A stretch of 51,312 bases of DNA from Zetaproteobacteria bacterium CG_4_9_14_3_um_filter_49_83. Its GTDB lineage: Bacteria > Pseudomonadota > Zetaproteobacteria > Mariprofundales > Mariprofundaceae. The notes below the pieces were generated by a model. It saw only the letters and a list, made by a program, of their open reading frames with translations, made no database searches and was not told the DNA's origin. Below, piece after piece: positions 33,856-44,757 of this stretch (position 1 is its first letter; every line of letters starts with the position of its first letter). The translations under genes and the position numbers were made by a program. The stretch is from assembly GCA_002791545.1 (NCBI GenBank), contig PFXG01000061.1, positions 1 through 51,312 on the forward strand. Direction: 5' to 3'.

Positions 33856-34415
33856 TTAACACTCCAGAAAGTTTTTCAACATGGCATGGCCATGTTCGGT
33901 CAGGATGGATTCGGGGTGAAACTGCACGCCAAAGGTCGGGTGCTCGATGTGACGTAAGCCCATCAATTCGCCTTCAGCAGTCCAGGCGGTGCGCAGCAGC
34001 ACCGGCGGCAAAGGCTCTTCGACGATCAGTGAGTGATAGCGCGTGGCGGTGAACGGTGATGGCAGGCCTTTAAAAATGCCGCTGCCGTCGTGTTCAATCG
34101 GGCTGGTTTTGCCATGCATCAGACGCGGCGCACGCACCACCGAGCCACCGAACACCTGCGCCATCGACTGATGTCCCAGGCAAACGCCGAGAATCGGCAA
34201 TTGACCGGAAAAGGCTTCGATCAGCGGCATCGAAATGCCTGCTTCGTTGGGGGTGCACGGGCCGGGGGAAATTAGGATGCGCTGTGGATTTAAATCACGG
34301 ATTTCATCCAGAGTAATCTGGTCGTTACGATATACCAGCGGCGTGTCGTTTAATTCGCCCAAATATTGAACCAGATTAAAGGTAAAAGAATCGTAGTTGT
34401 CGATCACCAGTGTTG

Positions 34416-34419
<4 letters not shown>
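33856..34419 (-). CDS. trpG: Anthranilate synthase glutaminase subunit TrpG
   Basis: The 187-residue class I glutamine amidotransferase supplies ammonia to TrpE. It has [32 protein letters not shown], the nucleophile cysteine in [16 protein letters not shown] and the catalytic His-Glu in [14 protein letters not shown]. Such subunits are sometimes shared with PabB for folate synthesis; pairing with trpE (4-base overlap) makes tryptophan its main path. Confidence 0.96.
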
Positions 34420-35864
<1,445 letters not shown>

Positions 35865-35897
35865 TGGAATCCTTTGCTTGTTGAGATGTTTTGTGTG

Positions 35898-35926
35898 TTG
35901 ACAGGCTGCGGGTAGCATGGCTGAAT
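35898..35926 (+). promoter_or_regulatory. Promoter of tRNA-Ala
   Basis: TTGACA at 35898-35903 is a perfect -35 box. A weak -10 (CTGAAT, 35921-35926) follows after 17 bases. A GC-rich discriminator (cgcgccgc) precedes the tRNA, as is usual for stringently controlled stable-RNA promoters. The weak -10 lowers certainty. Confidence 0.45.
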
Positions 35927-35938
35927 TCGCGCCGCTTC

Positions 35939-36014
35939 GGGGCCATAGCTCAGCTGGGAGAGCGCTACGCTGGCAGCGTAGAGGTCGTCGGTTCGATCCC
36001 GTCTGGCTCCACCA
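35939..36014 (+). tRNA. tRNA-Ala (GGC anticodon)
   Basis: The 76-nt sequence folds as a cloverleaf. Acceptor stem GGGGCCA pairs with TGGCTCC (one G-U); the D-arm contains AGCTCAGCTGGGAGAGC; the anticodon stem CTACG/CGTAG has loop CTGGCAG, giving anticodon GGC; the T-arm contains GGTTCGATCCC. The CCA end is encoded. It is a single tRNA, divergent from trpE. Confidence 0.97.
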
Positions 36015-36021
36015 TATAAAG

Positions 36022-36049
36022 AAAAGCCCTGAGAAATCGGGGCTTTTTT
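36022..36049 (+). terminator. Rho-independent terminator of tRNA-Ala
   Basis: AAAAGCCC and GGGCTTTT form a stem around a ~10-base loop, followed by a run of T. It lies 8 bases after the CCA end. The remaining bases to 36241 contain no recognisable feature. Confidence 0.8.
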
Positions 36050-36241
36050 CTTTTCAGGCACAACGCATTGCCGAATATCTGCAACATCCAGGTAAAATCC
36101 GGGCAATAAATTCATTTCGGCGTGGCGCATTTTTTGACTCAACACTTTCATGGCTGCGAACAATACATTGACTGCTGGCGACGGGCTATAGGCTATTGCC
36201 AAAGTCGCTTGCAGCTGCCTATGCAATGTGTCGCTGAGCTC

Positions 36242-38932
36242 TCATTCCACGCGATCTTCCAAAGCCTGACGGATAGTGAGACTCAACAGATCCAGATCGA
36301 AGGGTTTGCTGATGACTATTTCATCGGCCAGTTGTTTTTTTGCGCTGATATTGCTGATGCGGTCGTAGCCGGTGGCGAAGATGGCACGTGCATCGGGCTT
36401 GAACTGGCGGATTTCCTGCATGGCCTCCAGACCGCCCATCTTCGGCATGACCACATCCAGGATCATAAGGTCAATGTCATCCACATGTTGACGGTAGAGC
36501 TCGACCGCCTGCTCGCCATCGACGGCGGTGAATACGGCGTAGCCCAGATATTGCAGAATTTCTTTGCCGGTTTCGAGCAGCATCTGGTTGTCATCGACCA
36601 GAAGAATGGTTTCACTCTTCCCCCTGACAGGCTCCTGTCGTTTTTTCGGCTTCACCACAGCCGGAGCGGCCTGCAACAGAGGCAGGTAGATGTGAAGGGT
36701 AGTGCCAGTCGGTTCGATCACTGAGGATTTAATGTCGATACTGCCGCCATGGCTGTGAATAGCGCCGTAAGCCATGGCCAGCCCCAGCCCACTGCCTTTG
36801 CCGGTTTCCTTGGTGGTGAAGAAGGGCTCGAAAATATGTTTCAGGTTACGCCTTTCGATGCCTTCACCATTATCCTCGACACTGATACAGGCATATTCCC
36901 CACCCTCGGCCAGCTGATGGCGGGTGATAAAAGAATCGTCGGCGGCAAAACGTGTCAGAGAAACCCGAATCGTTGGTTCGGCGACGTTTTGTACGGCATC
37001 GAAAGCGTTGTTGATCAGGTTCATCAGCACCTGCTGCAACTGGTTTACATCACCATTGATCTGCATATCCGAGTCGTTGACCACAAGTTGCAGCAAGATG
37101 TTTTCCGGCAGCGATATCTGGTGCAATTTGATGGTTTCGCGGATAAACGGAGCCAGCGCAAAAGGGTGCATTTGTACGACGCCCTTGCGTGAAAAGGCGA
37201 GCAGTTGCTGGATGATGGCGGCGGCACCGAAAGAGAGGCGTTCGATGCTGTCGAGCCGATTGGTCACTTCGGGCAAGGCAGTCGTCGCCAAACGGGCGAG
37301 GTAGGTGTTGCCGGTAATGCCCGCCAGCGTGTTGTTGAAATCATGGGCAATGCCGCCCACCAGCGTGCCGATCGCTTCCATTTTCTGCGCCTGCTGCAAT
37401 TGCGCCTCCAGAGCTGCGAACTGCTCCAGACTTTGCTGCTGGCCAACAAAGTGGGTGATTTGACCGTCGCTGCCCAGCAGTGGGGAGATGGTCAGCATGG
37501 CCGGGTAGAAGTCGCCATTTTTCTTTTTGTTGATCACTTTGCCTTGCCATGGCTGGCCGCTGAGCAGCGTTTGCCAGAGCTTTTCGTAGAAAGCTTTGTT
37601 CTGATTGCCGCTTTTGAGAATGCGTGGATTTTTGCCCAGAGCCTCTTCTTCGCTGAAGCCGGTGATCGTAGTGAAGGCGGGGTTGATGTGCTCAATTTTT
37701 CCCGACACATCGGTGATGATGACCGCTTCACTGGATTGCCGCATGGCGCGGGAAAACAGGCGGATTTTCTCTGCTGCCTGACGGCGCTCCGAGATGTTCC
37801 GCGCATGGGCCAATGCCATGCGCTCACCCTGTTGCACAATCAGGGTGATACGAACCTCCACCGGAAAATCTGACCCGTCCTTGCGGCGATGGCGTCCGTT
37901 TTTGGTCTCAATCTCACCAGGGTTGAGACGTACGAGCGTGGAGACAGCCCGCTCCGGTGTGAGTTCGTATTCGATGTCTGTGATGGGCATAGAGAGCAGT
38001 TCATCGCGGCTGTAACCGAGGCTTTCACAAGCCAGCAGGTTGACGTCGCGGATGCGCGCCCGCATGTCGATCAGGAAAAAAGCATCGGCACCGTTTTCCA
38101 GCAGGGAGTGGTAGCGGGCTTCACTTTCTCGCAGCGCCTGCTCCGCCTGGCGCAGTTGGGAGATGTCGGAAAAGGAGACGATGATGGTTTCAATCTTACC
38201 CGTCGCGTCGAATAACGGCTCTGCATCAACCAGCACCCAGTGTGGTTGATGCCGTTCCGGATGCCTGATGCCGAGGGTCAGATTTCGCAGTGGCTCTCCA
38301 TGACGCATGACCTGATTAACCGGATATTGTTCTGGCGGCATCCGCTGTCCGGATTGATCAAGGAAATACCAGTCGGGATCTGTGGCGGTTTTGCCCAGCA
38401 GTTGCGATTCACTCAGGCCGAGCGTCTGTTGCGCCATCGGGTTACAACTGATGATGGCGGTACTTGCATCGTGCACGATTACGCCGGCATGCACATTGGC
38501 GATTAGTGAGCGGAATTTCTGTTCACTTTGCTCAACGCGACGACGCAGCTGCCAGCGGTCGAGATTGAAGCGAATGGTCCGTTCGAGGGAAAGATCGGAT
38601 ATCTCACTTTTGGGCAGGCAATCCTCCGCCCCCTGATGGATGACATCGAGGATGGTTTCGCGATCATCCAGTGAAGTCAGCACAATCACCGGTGCGATGG
38701 CGTTGAGTGAGGCGATGGCGGCGAGAGTTTCCTGAATGTCGCTATCCTGCAACGACAGGTCGAGGAAGATGAGGTCAAAGGCAGTTGACGCCAGAAGTGA
38801 TCTTCCTTGTTGCAGTGATGAGGCGATCGCAAGGCGGGCGTTGGCGTAGGAGGTTAACGATAAAAAGTCACGAAACAGCGCCTGATGATCGGGATTGTCC
38901 TCCAGCAGCAGCAGCGAGATGACATCATTCAT
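36242..38932 (-). CDS. Cytoplasmic hybrid histidine kinase (REC-PAS3-HK-REC)
   Basis: The 896-residue protein has no membrane segment. An N-terminal receiver (Asp58 in LIFLDLSL) is followed by three PAS domains (about 140-510), HisKA with His530 in [12 protein letters not shown], HATPase ([33 protein letters not shown]) and a C-terminal receiver with Asp826 in LMILDVVMPKMGG. Two receivers around one kinase suggest it is both a target and a source of phosphate. It overlaps the response regulator gene by 8 bases and ends the binding-protein operon. It resembles the kinases at 24621 and 26995 in its kinase core, so the three may be paralogues. Confidence 0.92.
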   Translation of the reverse strand: MNDVISLLLLEDNPDHQALFRDFLSLTSYANARLAIASSLQQGRSLLASTAFDLIFLDLSLQDSDIQETLAAIASLNAIAPVIVLTSLDDRETILDVIHQGAEDCLPKSEISDLSLERTIRFNLDRWQLRRRVEQSEQKFRSLIANVHAGVIVHDASTAIISCNPMAQQTLGLSESQLLGKTATDPDWYFLDQSGQRMPPEQYPVNQVMRHGEPLRNLTLGIRHPERHQPHWVLVDAEPLFDATGKIETIIVSFSDISQLRQAEQALRESEARYHSLLENGADAFFLIDMRARIRDVNLLACESLGYSRDELLSMPITDIEYELTPERAVSTLVRLNPGEIETKNGRHRRKDGSDFPVEVRITLIVQQGERMALAHARNISERRQAAEKIRLFSRAMRQSSEAVIITDVSGKIEHINPAFTTITGFSEEEALGKNPRILKSGNQNKAFYEKLWQTLLSGQPWQGKVINKKKNGDFYPAMLTISPLLGSDGQITHFVGQQQSLEQFAALEAQLQQAQKMEAIGTLVGGIAHDFNNTLAGITGNTYLARLATTALPEVTNRLDSIERLSFGAAAIIQQLLAFSRKGVVQMHPFALAPFIRETIKLHQISLPENILLQLVVNDSDMQINGDVNQLQQVLMNLINNAFDAVQNVAEPTIRVSLTRFAADDSFITRHQLAEGGEYACISVEDNGEGIERRNLKHIFEPFFTTKETGKGSGLGLAMAYGAIHSHGGSIDIKSSVIEPTGTTLHIYLPLLQAAPAVVKPKKRQEPVRGKSETILLVDDNQMLLETGKEILQYLGYAVFTAVDGEQAVELYRQHVDDIDLMILDVVMPKMGGLEAMQEIRQFKPDARAIFATGYDRISNISAKKQLADEIVISKPFDLDLLSLTIRQALEDRVE

Positions 38933-39377
38933 GGCGGTTCAGTCCCTCAAGCAGCACGGCATGTTGATCCAGTGACCAGTAGTCGATCATTTTGGCAATA
39001 ACATCACTGAAACCGTCGATGGTGGCGGGTTTCTGAATGTAGCTGTTGGCACCGGCCAGGATTGCCCGGTCAATATCCGGTGTGGCATTGGAGGTGGTGA
39101 ACATGACCACCGGCACTTTGCGCATGAAGCTGTTGGCCTTGATGCGGGCCAGCACCTCATGACCGTCAAATTTGGGTAATTTGATATCCAGCAGAATCAA
39201 CCAGGGATAGGGATTATTTTCGCCAGTGCCATGATGTTCGATGTGATGGATGGCCATCTCTCCGTCGCGCAGCCAGGTGACCTTAATTTCAGGTGCATAT
39301 TCGGCAATGTGGAAACAGGCAATTTCCGCATGGTCGCAATTATCCTCTATCAATAAAATATTCTTTTTACAGCTCAT
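38925..39377 (-). CDS. Single-domain response regulator (Rcp1-like)
   Basis: The 150-residue protein is one receiver domain: acidic pocket ILLIEDNCDHAEIA, phosphoacceptor Asp64 in LILLDIKLPKFDG, VVMFTTSNATPDID and the lysine in YIQKPAT. Its pattern fits the Rcp1 type paired with phytochrome-like kinases. It has no output domain and may shuttle phosphate from the kinase at 39367 to the receiver of the kinase at 36242. ATG 39377, within the kinase gene's 3' end, is preferred for GAGGAG upstream. Confidence 0.9.
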   Translation of the reverse strand: MSCKKNILLIEDNCDHAEIACFHIAEYAPEIKVTWLRDGEMAIHHIEHHGTGENNPYPWLILLDIKLPKFDGHEVLARIKANSFMRKVPVVMFTTSNATPDIDRAILAGANSYIQKPATIDGFSDVIAKMIDYWSLDQHAVLLEGLNRHE

Positions 39378-41184
39378 CACTGCTCTCCTCTCCCTCTGCA
39401 ATCTTGTCAAACCTCAGCCAGAAGGTTGCCCCTTCACCGGGTGTTGACTCAACCCATATGCGACCATGATGAAATTTCATCACTTTCGCCGCTACCGCCA
39501 GGCCGATACCGGTTCCCTCTGAATCATTACTCAGGCGATAGAAGAGGTTGAATATCTTCTCATGATAATTGCTGTCAATGCCCGGGCCATTGTCGCTGAA
39601 ACGAAGCAGGGTGACGCCCGCCTCACGGCTGCCGTCGATGCTGATATGGCTGTTGCCATCGGCACGCTGGCCATACTTGAGGGCATTACTCAGCAGATTC
39701 TCGAACAGTTGTAAAATCCGGCTCTCGTTGGCGTAAATGGCAGGAAGCCTGTCAGCGATATCGAGGGTGATGCCCTTTTCCTGCAAGCGATAGGCATGGG
39801 TCTGGTGAAAATTGGCCAGTAAGCGGTTCAGATCGACCCACTTTTTATCCATGTCCGTGCGTCCAACCCGGCTCAGCTCCAGCAGATCATTTATCAGTTG
39901 CCCCATCCTCTCATTGGAGGCGATGACCCGATCCAGCTTGCTGATTGCTTCATCCGTTCGACCCTGTGCCGCCAGTTTCTGGATGATGCTGATAAATCCC
40001 ATACTGGTGACCAGCGGTGATTTCAGATCGTGCGAGACGGTGTAGACGAACTGCTCCATCTCATCATTGGATCGCTCCAGCTCCCGTTTTTTGTCGGCCA
40101 GATCATCGAGCAGGCGCTCGGTCTGCTTGTTTTTTTCGCGGAAGACATTGGCGGCATGGGTAAGTTGACCGATCTCATCGTCGATACGGTATGCAGGGAT
40201 CTCCGATCGGGCCGAGCCCTGAGCCAGAGCCTTGAAAGCGGTAGCAAGCCGCAGAATCGGGCGGGTAATGCTTTGACCGATTAACAGCGCCAATACCAGC
40301 ATCAACACCAGAGAGAAGAAAATGCCGAACATCATGGCGGAGCTGGCATGTTGCAGGGTTGAGAAGGTTTGTTTCTCAACATCATCCATATTAAGTCTGA
40401 TTTGCTCGGACATTTGTGAGGCGTGATAGACGATCTCAGCGGCCTCGGCAGACATCACAACATTAACCAGAAAAAGGTAGGCACGGGTTCGCTGTACCGC
40501 CTCCAGAATTACACGCTGATAGGCATCGACGGTGAGATGTTGCGTCATCCCGTCCGATCCGCCCTGCTGCAGCAACTGTTGCAGCCGCAGCCGAACGTCA
40601 TCCAGATTTTGCTTGGCTTCGGCGACATATTGCGGGTTGAGTGAATCAAAATAACGCATCGCATTTTTTTCAATCAGCAACAGAGTGTTGAGTGCTCGTT
40701 CATTCTCTACTTGTACCGTCTTATCCTGTTGCGTGGTTGCAAACCGGATGTATTCACGCAGATGTTGCTCTGCCTGGGAGGCGCGGATGCGAATATCGTA
40801 ATGCACCAGATTGTATTGCAGATCACGTTGCTGTTGCAGCTGGCGAAATGCGGCTATATAAGCTTCAAGATGTTGGCCGATGTTGTTGGCATAGGTGGAC
40901 GAGCTTTTCTTCTGGCGGATCAGTTGCGCCATGTGCTCATAAAGCTCATTAACCCGTTGCACCGCCGAAGGGTGGCCTTCATAGGTATAGATCAAGGCCT
41001 GCCGTTGAATTTCGGATACATCCCGCGCCAGTTCAAGGTCAATGCGGGCTGAATCGGAGAAATGAATGAAATGGGTAAAGTTTTCAGATAAATTCTTAAA
41101 CACGCTATAGGAGAGCCAGCTTATGCCAATGGTGATCAGACCGATCAACAGGTAGCTCAGGTATATTTTATGGGTAAGTTTCAT
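39367..41184 (-). CDS. Membrane sensor histidine kinase with HAMP
   Basis: The 605-residue protein has membrane helices near 8-28 and 285-308 around a ~255-residue, mostly helical periplasmic sensor. A HAMP linker (SITRPILRLATAFKALAQGS) and coiled coil lead to HisKA (His385 in YTVSHDLKSPLV) and HATPase (LFENLLSNALKYG, DNGPGID, GTGIGLAVAAKV). The kinase core is of the phytochrome/Rcp1-associated type. The upstream Tat-exported binding protein, 18 bases away, is the likely periplasmic partner of its sensor. It overlaps the response regulator by 11 bases. Confidence 0.92.
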   Translation of the reverse strand: MKLTHKIYLSYLLIGLITIGISWLSYSVFKNLSENFTHFIHFSDSARIDLELARDVSEIQRQALIYTYEGHPSAVQRVNELYEHMAQLIRQKKSSSTYANNIGQHLEAYIAAFRQLQQQRDLQYNLVHYDIRIRASQAEQHLREYIRFATTQQDKTVQVENERALNTLLLIEKNAMRYFDSLNPQYVAEAKQNLDDVRLRLQQLLQQGGSDGMTQHLTVDAYQRVILEAVQRTRAYLFLVNVVMSAEAAEIVYHASQMSEQIRLNMDDVEKQTFSTLQHASSAMMFGIFFSLVLMLVLALLIGQSITRPILRLATAFKALAQGSARSEIPAYRIDDEIGQLTHAANVFREKNKQTERLLDDLADKKRELERSNDEMEQFVYTVSHDLKSPLVTSMGFISIIQKLAAQGRTDEAISKLDRVIASNERMGQLINDLLELSRVGRTDMDKKWVDLNRLLANFHQTHAYRLQEKGITLDIADRLPAIYANESRILQLFENLLSNALKYGQRADGNSHISIDGSREAGVTLLRFSDNGPGIDSNYHEKIFNLFYRLSNDSEGTGIGLAVAAKVMKFHHGRIWVESTPGEGATFWLRFDKIAEGEESSDEL

Positions 41185-41202
41185 GGAAAAGGAGTGATCA
41201 CA

Positions 41203-42489
41203 TCAGGAGAGTACAAACTCATTCCATTTGAGCAGCGTATATTCATAACTGTCCATGACAGTGTTCCAGATGGCGATGTTTTCGAAGCGCTTGATGTAGG
41301 AACCGCCTGTGCGCACTTCACCGGGCTGAACGGAAATTTTGCCATCGGTGCCGCGCAGCGCCTCGGCCGCCGGTTGGCCCTCGTACCAGTAGTCCCACTC
41401 TGCTACTGACATCAAGCTGCGCGAACGCTGCGGGTTGGAGATGTAGTAGCCCTGGCGGGCGATGAAGGCTCCGGGCCAGCCGGAGAGCCACCAGTTCATA
41501 AAGGCGTAAGCCGCTTCCTGCTGCTCGTTTTTACAGTTGCGTGACAGGCACATCACGCCATGCCATGCACGGTAGCCTTCCTTCGGCGCGGCGTAAATGC
41601 AGGGTATACCCATACCGTTGAGCACGCTGACGCCCGGAGAGAACATGCTCTGGATGACCACCTGGCCGGATTGCATCAGCTCCACAGAGTTGGGCACTGA
41701 ACTCCAGACGCCGCGAAAATGTCCGCGTTTCTTGTAGTCCAGCAGGATGGCAAAGAGCTGATCCACCTCCGTGCGGCTCATGTTGCCCATGTCGGCAAAA
41801 TCCATCAGACCCTTCGCTTTGACCGCCAGTGCCGCATCGAACAGGCCGATGCTTGGCTCATTAACCAGTGCAACCTTGCCCCGATAACGATCATCCAGCA
41901 GCCAGCCCCAACTCTCGGTTTCGTAAGGGGTACCTCTGGGGATGACCGCCGAGTTGTAGCCAAAGGAGTCAACATTATGGACATAGGGTAGAAAGCTGAT
42001 GCTTTTGGCTTGCGTCGCACCAAGAGTGCCGTCGGGCTGCACGTAGAGCAGTTTGTAGGGGGCATCGCCAAGACCGATGCGGGCATCGGGGGATAACTTC
42101 CCTTTCTTGGTTAAATCGTTGACCTCATCCCAGTAGGTAAGGCGACTGATCTGAATCGGCTGAATGGTATTTGCCTGCCAGAGGGTGTTCAGACTGTTGG
42201 ACCATTGTTCGTAGAGATCAAAGGAGTCGGGGGCAGTGGAGGCTCGCAGCATCACCTCAGCGCTGCCACCGGGATAAAATTCAATGTTTATGCCCAGATC
42301 TTTTTCTGCTCTGCGCCGGATTTTCTCCTGCAAAGTGACATGCGTGCCGACAACCCTGAGCGTTGGGGTGCGTGACTGCGCCCGGATAATGGCCGGAAAA
42401 CCGGCAATCGCAGCTCCGGCTACAACCGCACTGCCACACGCTTTCAGCACGTTACGTCGATCAAGACTGATCACTTTTTTATCTGCCAT
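41203..42489 (-). CDS. Tat-exported substrate-binding protein (PotD-like)
   Basis: The 428-residue protein starts with a twin-arginine signal: LDRRNVLKACGSAVVAGAAI, cleavage probably after PAIIRA. The body is a type 2 periplasmic binding protein of the spermidine/putrescine (PotD) class: VVGTHVTLQEKIRRRAEKDL, GYNSAVIPRGTPYETESWGW, GKVALVNEPSIGLFDAAL, AYAFMNWWLSGWPGAFIARQ. ATG 42489 follows GAGGGT; the frame runs on to 42555. No permease or ATPase genes are adjacent; instead three signalling genes follow. A sensory role is inferred. Tat export suggests folding, or cofactor or metal loading, in the cytoplasm. Confidence 0.85.
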   Translation of the reverse strand: MADKKVISLDRRNVLKACGSAVVAGAAIAGFPAIIRAQSRTPTLRVVGTHVTLQEKIRRRAEKDLGINIEFYPGGSAEVMLRASTAPDSFDLYEQWSNSLNTLWQANTIQPIQISRLTYWDEVNDLTKKGKLSPDARIGLGDAPYKLLYVQPDGTLGATQAKSISFLPYVHNVDSFGYNSAVIPRGTPYETESWGWLLDDRYRGKVALVNEPSIGLFDAALAVKAKGLMDFADMGNMSRTEVDQLFAILLDYKKRGHFRGVWSSVPNSVELMQSGQVVIQSMFSPGVSVLNGMGIPCIYAAPKEGYRAWHGVMCLSRNCKNEQQEAAYAFMNWWLSGWPGAFIARQGYYISNPQRSRSLMSVAEWDYWYEGQPAAEALRGTDGKISVQPGEVRTGGSYIKRFENIAIWNTVMDSYEYTLLKWNEFVLS

Positions 42490-42779
42490 AGCTACCCTCA
42501 GTGCGCAGCATCTGCATTTCCGCTCTGCCTTGTGCTGTGGCATTGAATCATGCATCTGAGTATGAAAAACACAAATGACTCATGGTTACGTGCCTTGTTG
42601 ACTGGTTCGTGGCGAAGAGCGTTGCATCAACGGCGTTACCCGGGAGTTTAACCTAAACCGCAATAACAAGCATGCAATAGAAAATAAATGCCCCAATCAT
42701 CAATGTGGATGATGTAATGACCGCCGTTTACATTCAGTGTGGCGCATGGCTTGGGAAACCATGGTGATAAAGAGGGGGA

Positions 42780-42828
42780 TTGACGCGTATTCATTTGCAT
42801 ACTAATGTAGGCAAATGTAATAAAGGAG
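42780..42828 (+). promoter_or_regulatory. Promoter and operator-like dyad of RHH-PspA-YqiJK operon
   Basis: TTGACG at 42780-42785 and TAATGT at 42803-42808 are 17 bases apart. CATTTGC (42793) and GCAAATG (ending 42817) form an inverted repeat that straddles the -10 box, a natural operator for the RHH protein encoded first. AAAGGAG at 42822 is the ribosome site. Upstream, 42490-42779 shows no gene or other signal. Confidence 0.55.
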
Positions 42829-42834
42829 TTTCGC

Positions 42835-43356
42835 ATGTCTTCTAAAATGGTTCCGCTCAGTGTCAGGATTTCGCAGGAGGATGCCGCTTATATCGCCGGG
42901 CTTCATGTTGATGGTGCCCGGACGCCCAGTGAAAAGATCAGGGCACTGATCGCTGAAGCACGCCAGCGGGAGTATGAAGCGCACGAATTTGCGGCGGTGC
43001 TGCGTTTTGTTCAGGCTATGCTATCACCATCGGTGAATAAAATTCGCGAGCTGGAGCGGGCGCACCGGATGCATTCGGAGTTGATCAGCCGTTTGTCGGA
43101 GTGGTTGCCTGCAACGATTGCAGCGATTGCAACCGTACAGGCGGAGCAGAGCAGCGATGCGGAAATGCTGCTTGGCTTTGAGGCCGAGTTGGCGGGCAGG
43201 GTGATGTTGTTGATGGAGTCAATGTTGCAACTGGGGGTGACTGCCAATGCACCCTGTTACACATCCGGATTAATTAGTCAGCGGATTGCGCCGATTGCAG
43301 AGCTGGTGAAGATGGTTGAGAGTAAAACATTCAAAGAAGGAGAGAGTGATGAGTGA
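42835..43356 (+). CDS. Ribbon-helix-helix-like protein of PspA operon
   Basis: The 173-residue protein begins KMVPLSVRISQEDAAYIAGL and GARTPSEKIRALIAEARQRE, a strand-helix-helix pattern like RHH DNA-binding proteins. The rest is helical, with LERAHRMHSELISRLSEWLP and a long amphipathic C-terminus. No named family is recognised for the helical part. It could be a repressor sensing PspA or membrane state, given the dyad over its own promoter. The stop overlaps the PspA start by 8 bases. Confidence 0.6.
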   Translation: MSSKMVPLSVRISQEDAAYIAGLHVDGARTPSEKIRALIAEARQREYEAHEFAAVLRFVQAMLSPSVNKIRELERAHRMHSELISRLSEWLPATIAAIATVQAEQSSDAEMLLGFEAELAGRVMLLMESMLQLGVTANAPCYTSGLISQRIAPIAELVKMVESKTFKEGESDE

Positions 43357-44023
43357 AGGAATTGCAGCACGTGTCGGAAGAATAATCAGTGGAAGTGTCA
43401 ATGCCGTCATTGATGCAGTAGAAAATGCCGCGCCGGAAACAGTTATGGAGCAGGCGATCAGGGAAGTGGATTCAGCTACGGATGAAGTGCGTACAGAGCT
43501 GGGCCGCGTGCTGGCCAATCGACATCTGGCCAATCGTCGCCTGATGGAAGAGAACCGTAAACACGAGGAGTTGTCAGCGAATATCCAGTTGGCGGTAAAT
43601 GAAGGGCGTGATGATCTGGCTGAAGCGGCGGTGGCCAGACAGATTGATATTGAGGCACAGATTCCGGTACTGGAGAACGCTATCGCCGAGTCGGTGGAAA
43701 AAGAGCACGAGCTTGAGGGTTATGTTCAGGCATTGCAGGCGAAAAAGAGAGAGATGGCGGAAGAGTTAAGACAGTTTCGAGATTCGCGTGCTGAAACATC
43801 GCTGCCAACGGGTAGTGCCGCAGCAACTTCCGGTAGCATTTCAAACAAGGTGGAAAAAGCCAACGCAGCCTTCGACCGCATTCTCGCATCCAATGCCAAC
43901 CTGCCCGGAAGAAGTACAGCAGACATGGCGGATGCAGCAAAAATGGCAGAACTTGAAGCGCTATCACGTAAAAATCGGATTCAGGAACGATTGGCGGCGA
44001 TAAAAGCAGAAAATAAAAATTGA
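43349..44023 (+). CDS. PspA/IM30 family protein
   Basis: The 224-residue protein is almost entirely coiled coil: RIISGSVNAVIDAVENAAPE, VMEQAIREVDSATDEVRTEL, then alternating charged heptads to SRKNRIQERLAAIKAENKN. This is the PspA/IM30 (ESCRT-III-like) architecture, with the amphipathic N-terminal helix that binds stressed inner membrane. ATG 43349 follows AAGGAGAG. It is placed between an RHH-like regulator and the YqiJ/YqiK pair. It is not accompanied by pspB, pspC or pspF. Confidence 0.82.
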   Translation: MSEGIAARVGRIISGSVNAVIDAVENAAPETVMEQAIREVDSATDEVRTELGRVLANRHLANRRLMEENRKHEELSANIQLAVNEGRDDLAEAAVARQIDIEAQIPVLENAIAESVEKEHELEGYVQALQAKKREMAEELRQFRDSRAETSLPTGSAAATSGSISNKVEKANAAFDRILASNANLPGRSTADMADAAKMAELEALSRKNRIQERLAAIKAENKN

Positions 44024-44039
44024 TAACGGGCAAAAAACG

Positions 44040-44690
44040 ATGATTGAATTTGCGCTGGCTGACGAAAACCTGATTTTTATTGTGGCGCTCGTCGTTATGC
44101 TGGTGATTGCTATGCTGGAAGGGGTGGGGATGCTGCTCGGTATGGGAATATCGGAGCTCTTCGAGGCGATGTTGCCGGATGTGGATGTCAACAGCCCGGA
44201 AGTCGATGCTGGCAACAGTCTCAGCCGCTTGCTGGGCTGGCTGCGCTTCGGTGAGGTGCCGGTGCTGATGTTGCTGGTTGTATTTCTGACGGCATTCGGC
44301 CTGATCGGGCTGAGCTTACAAACCGTGGCAGTGTCAACGTTTGGTGTCATGGTGCCCGGCTATCTGATGGCTATACCGACATTGATGGTCGCCATGCCTG
44401 TCGTTCGTGTTTCCGGCGGCGTGCTGGCGCGGATCATGCCGAAGGATGAAACAGAGGCCGTTACTGAGCGTTCGTTTGTCGGACGCATTGCGGTTGTCAC
44501 ACTCGGTTGTGCGAAACCCGGTAGTCCGGCAGAAGCCAGACTTAGCGACCAGTTCGGTCAGTCTCACTACATCATGGTTGAGCCGGACGACGATGAATCA
44601 TTTCCGGCAGGTACGGAAGTGTTGCTCGTCTCGCAACAGGGGGCTCGCTTTCGTGGCATTCGCAACAGTAATCAAATGCTTAAACCATAG
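44040..44690 (+). CDS. yqiJ: YqiJ-like membrane protein (NfeD-type OB fold)
   Basis: The 216-residue protein has membrane helices near 12-36, 76-97 and 103-128. A soluble C-terminal OB-like domain follows (SFVGRIAVVTLGCAKPGSPA, LVSQQGARFRGIRNSN). YqiJ is the NfeD-like partner of the flotillin YqiK. Both genes occur in order here, 67 bases apart. Confidence 0.8.
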   Translation: MIEFALADENLIFIVALVVMLVIAMLEGVGMLLGMGISELFEAMLPDVDVNSPEVDAGNSLSRLLGWLRFGEVPVLMLLVVFLTAFGLIGLSLQTVAVSTFGVMVPGYLMAIPTLMVAMPVVRVSGGVLARIMPKDETEAVTERSFVGRIAVVTLGCAKPGSPAEARLSDQFGQSHYIMVEPDDDESFPAGTEVLLVSQQGARFRGIRNSNQMLKP

Positions 44691-44757
44691 CTGTTTGGCT
44701 ATTTTCAGGACTGGAATAAAAAAATAAAGCAGCACTGCTGCCAGGGAGGGAGAACGA

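Noticed and set aside
35865-35938. Tryptophan attenuator upstream of trpE
   Set aside because: The 74-base gap to the divergent tRNA has no leader peptide with Trp codons and no terminator/antiterminator hairpins.
41203-42489. Complete ABC transporter for the PotD-like protein
   Set aside because: Neighbours on both sides are signalling genes or an RHH-PspA operon; no permease or ATPase is present in the window.
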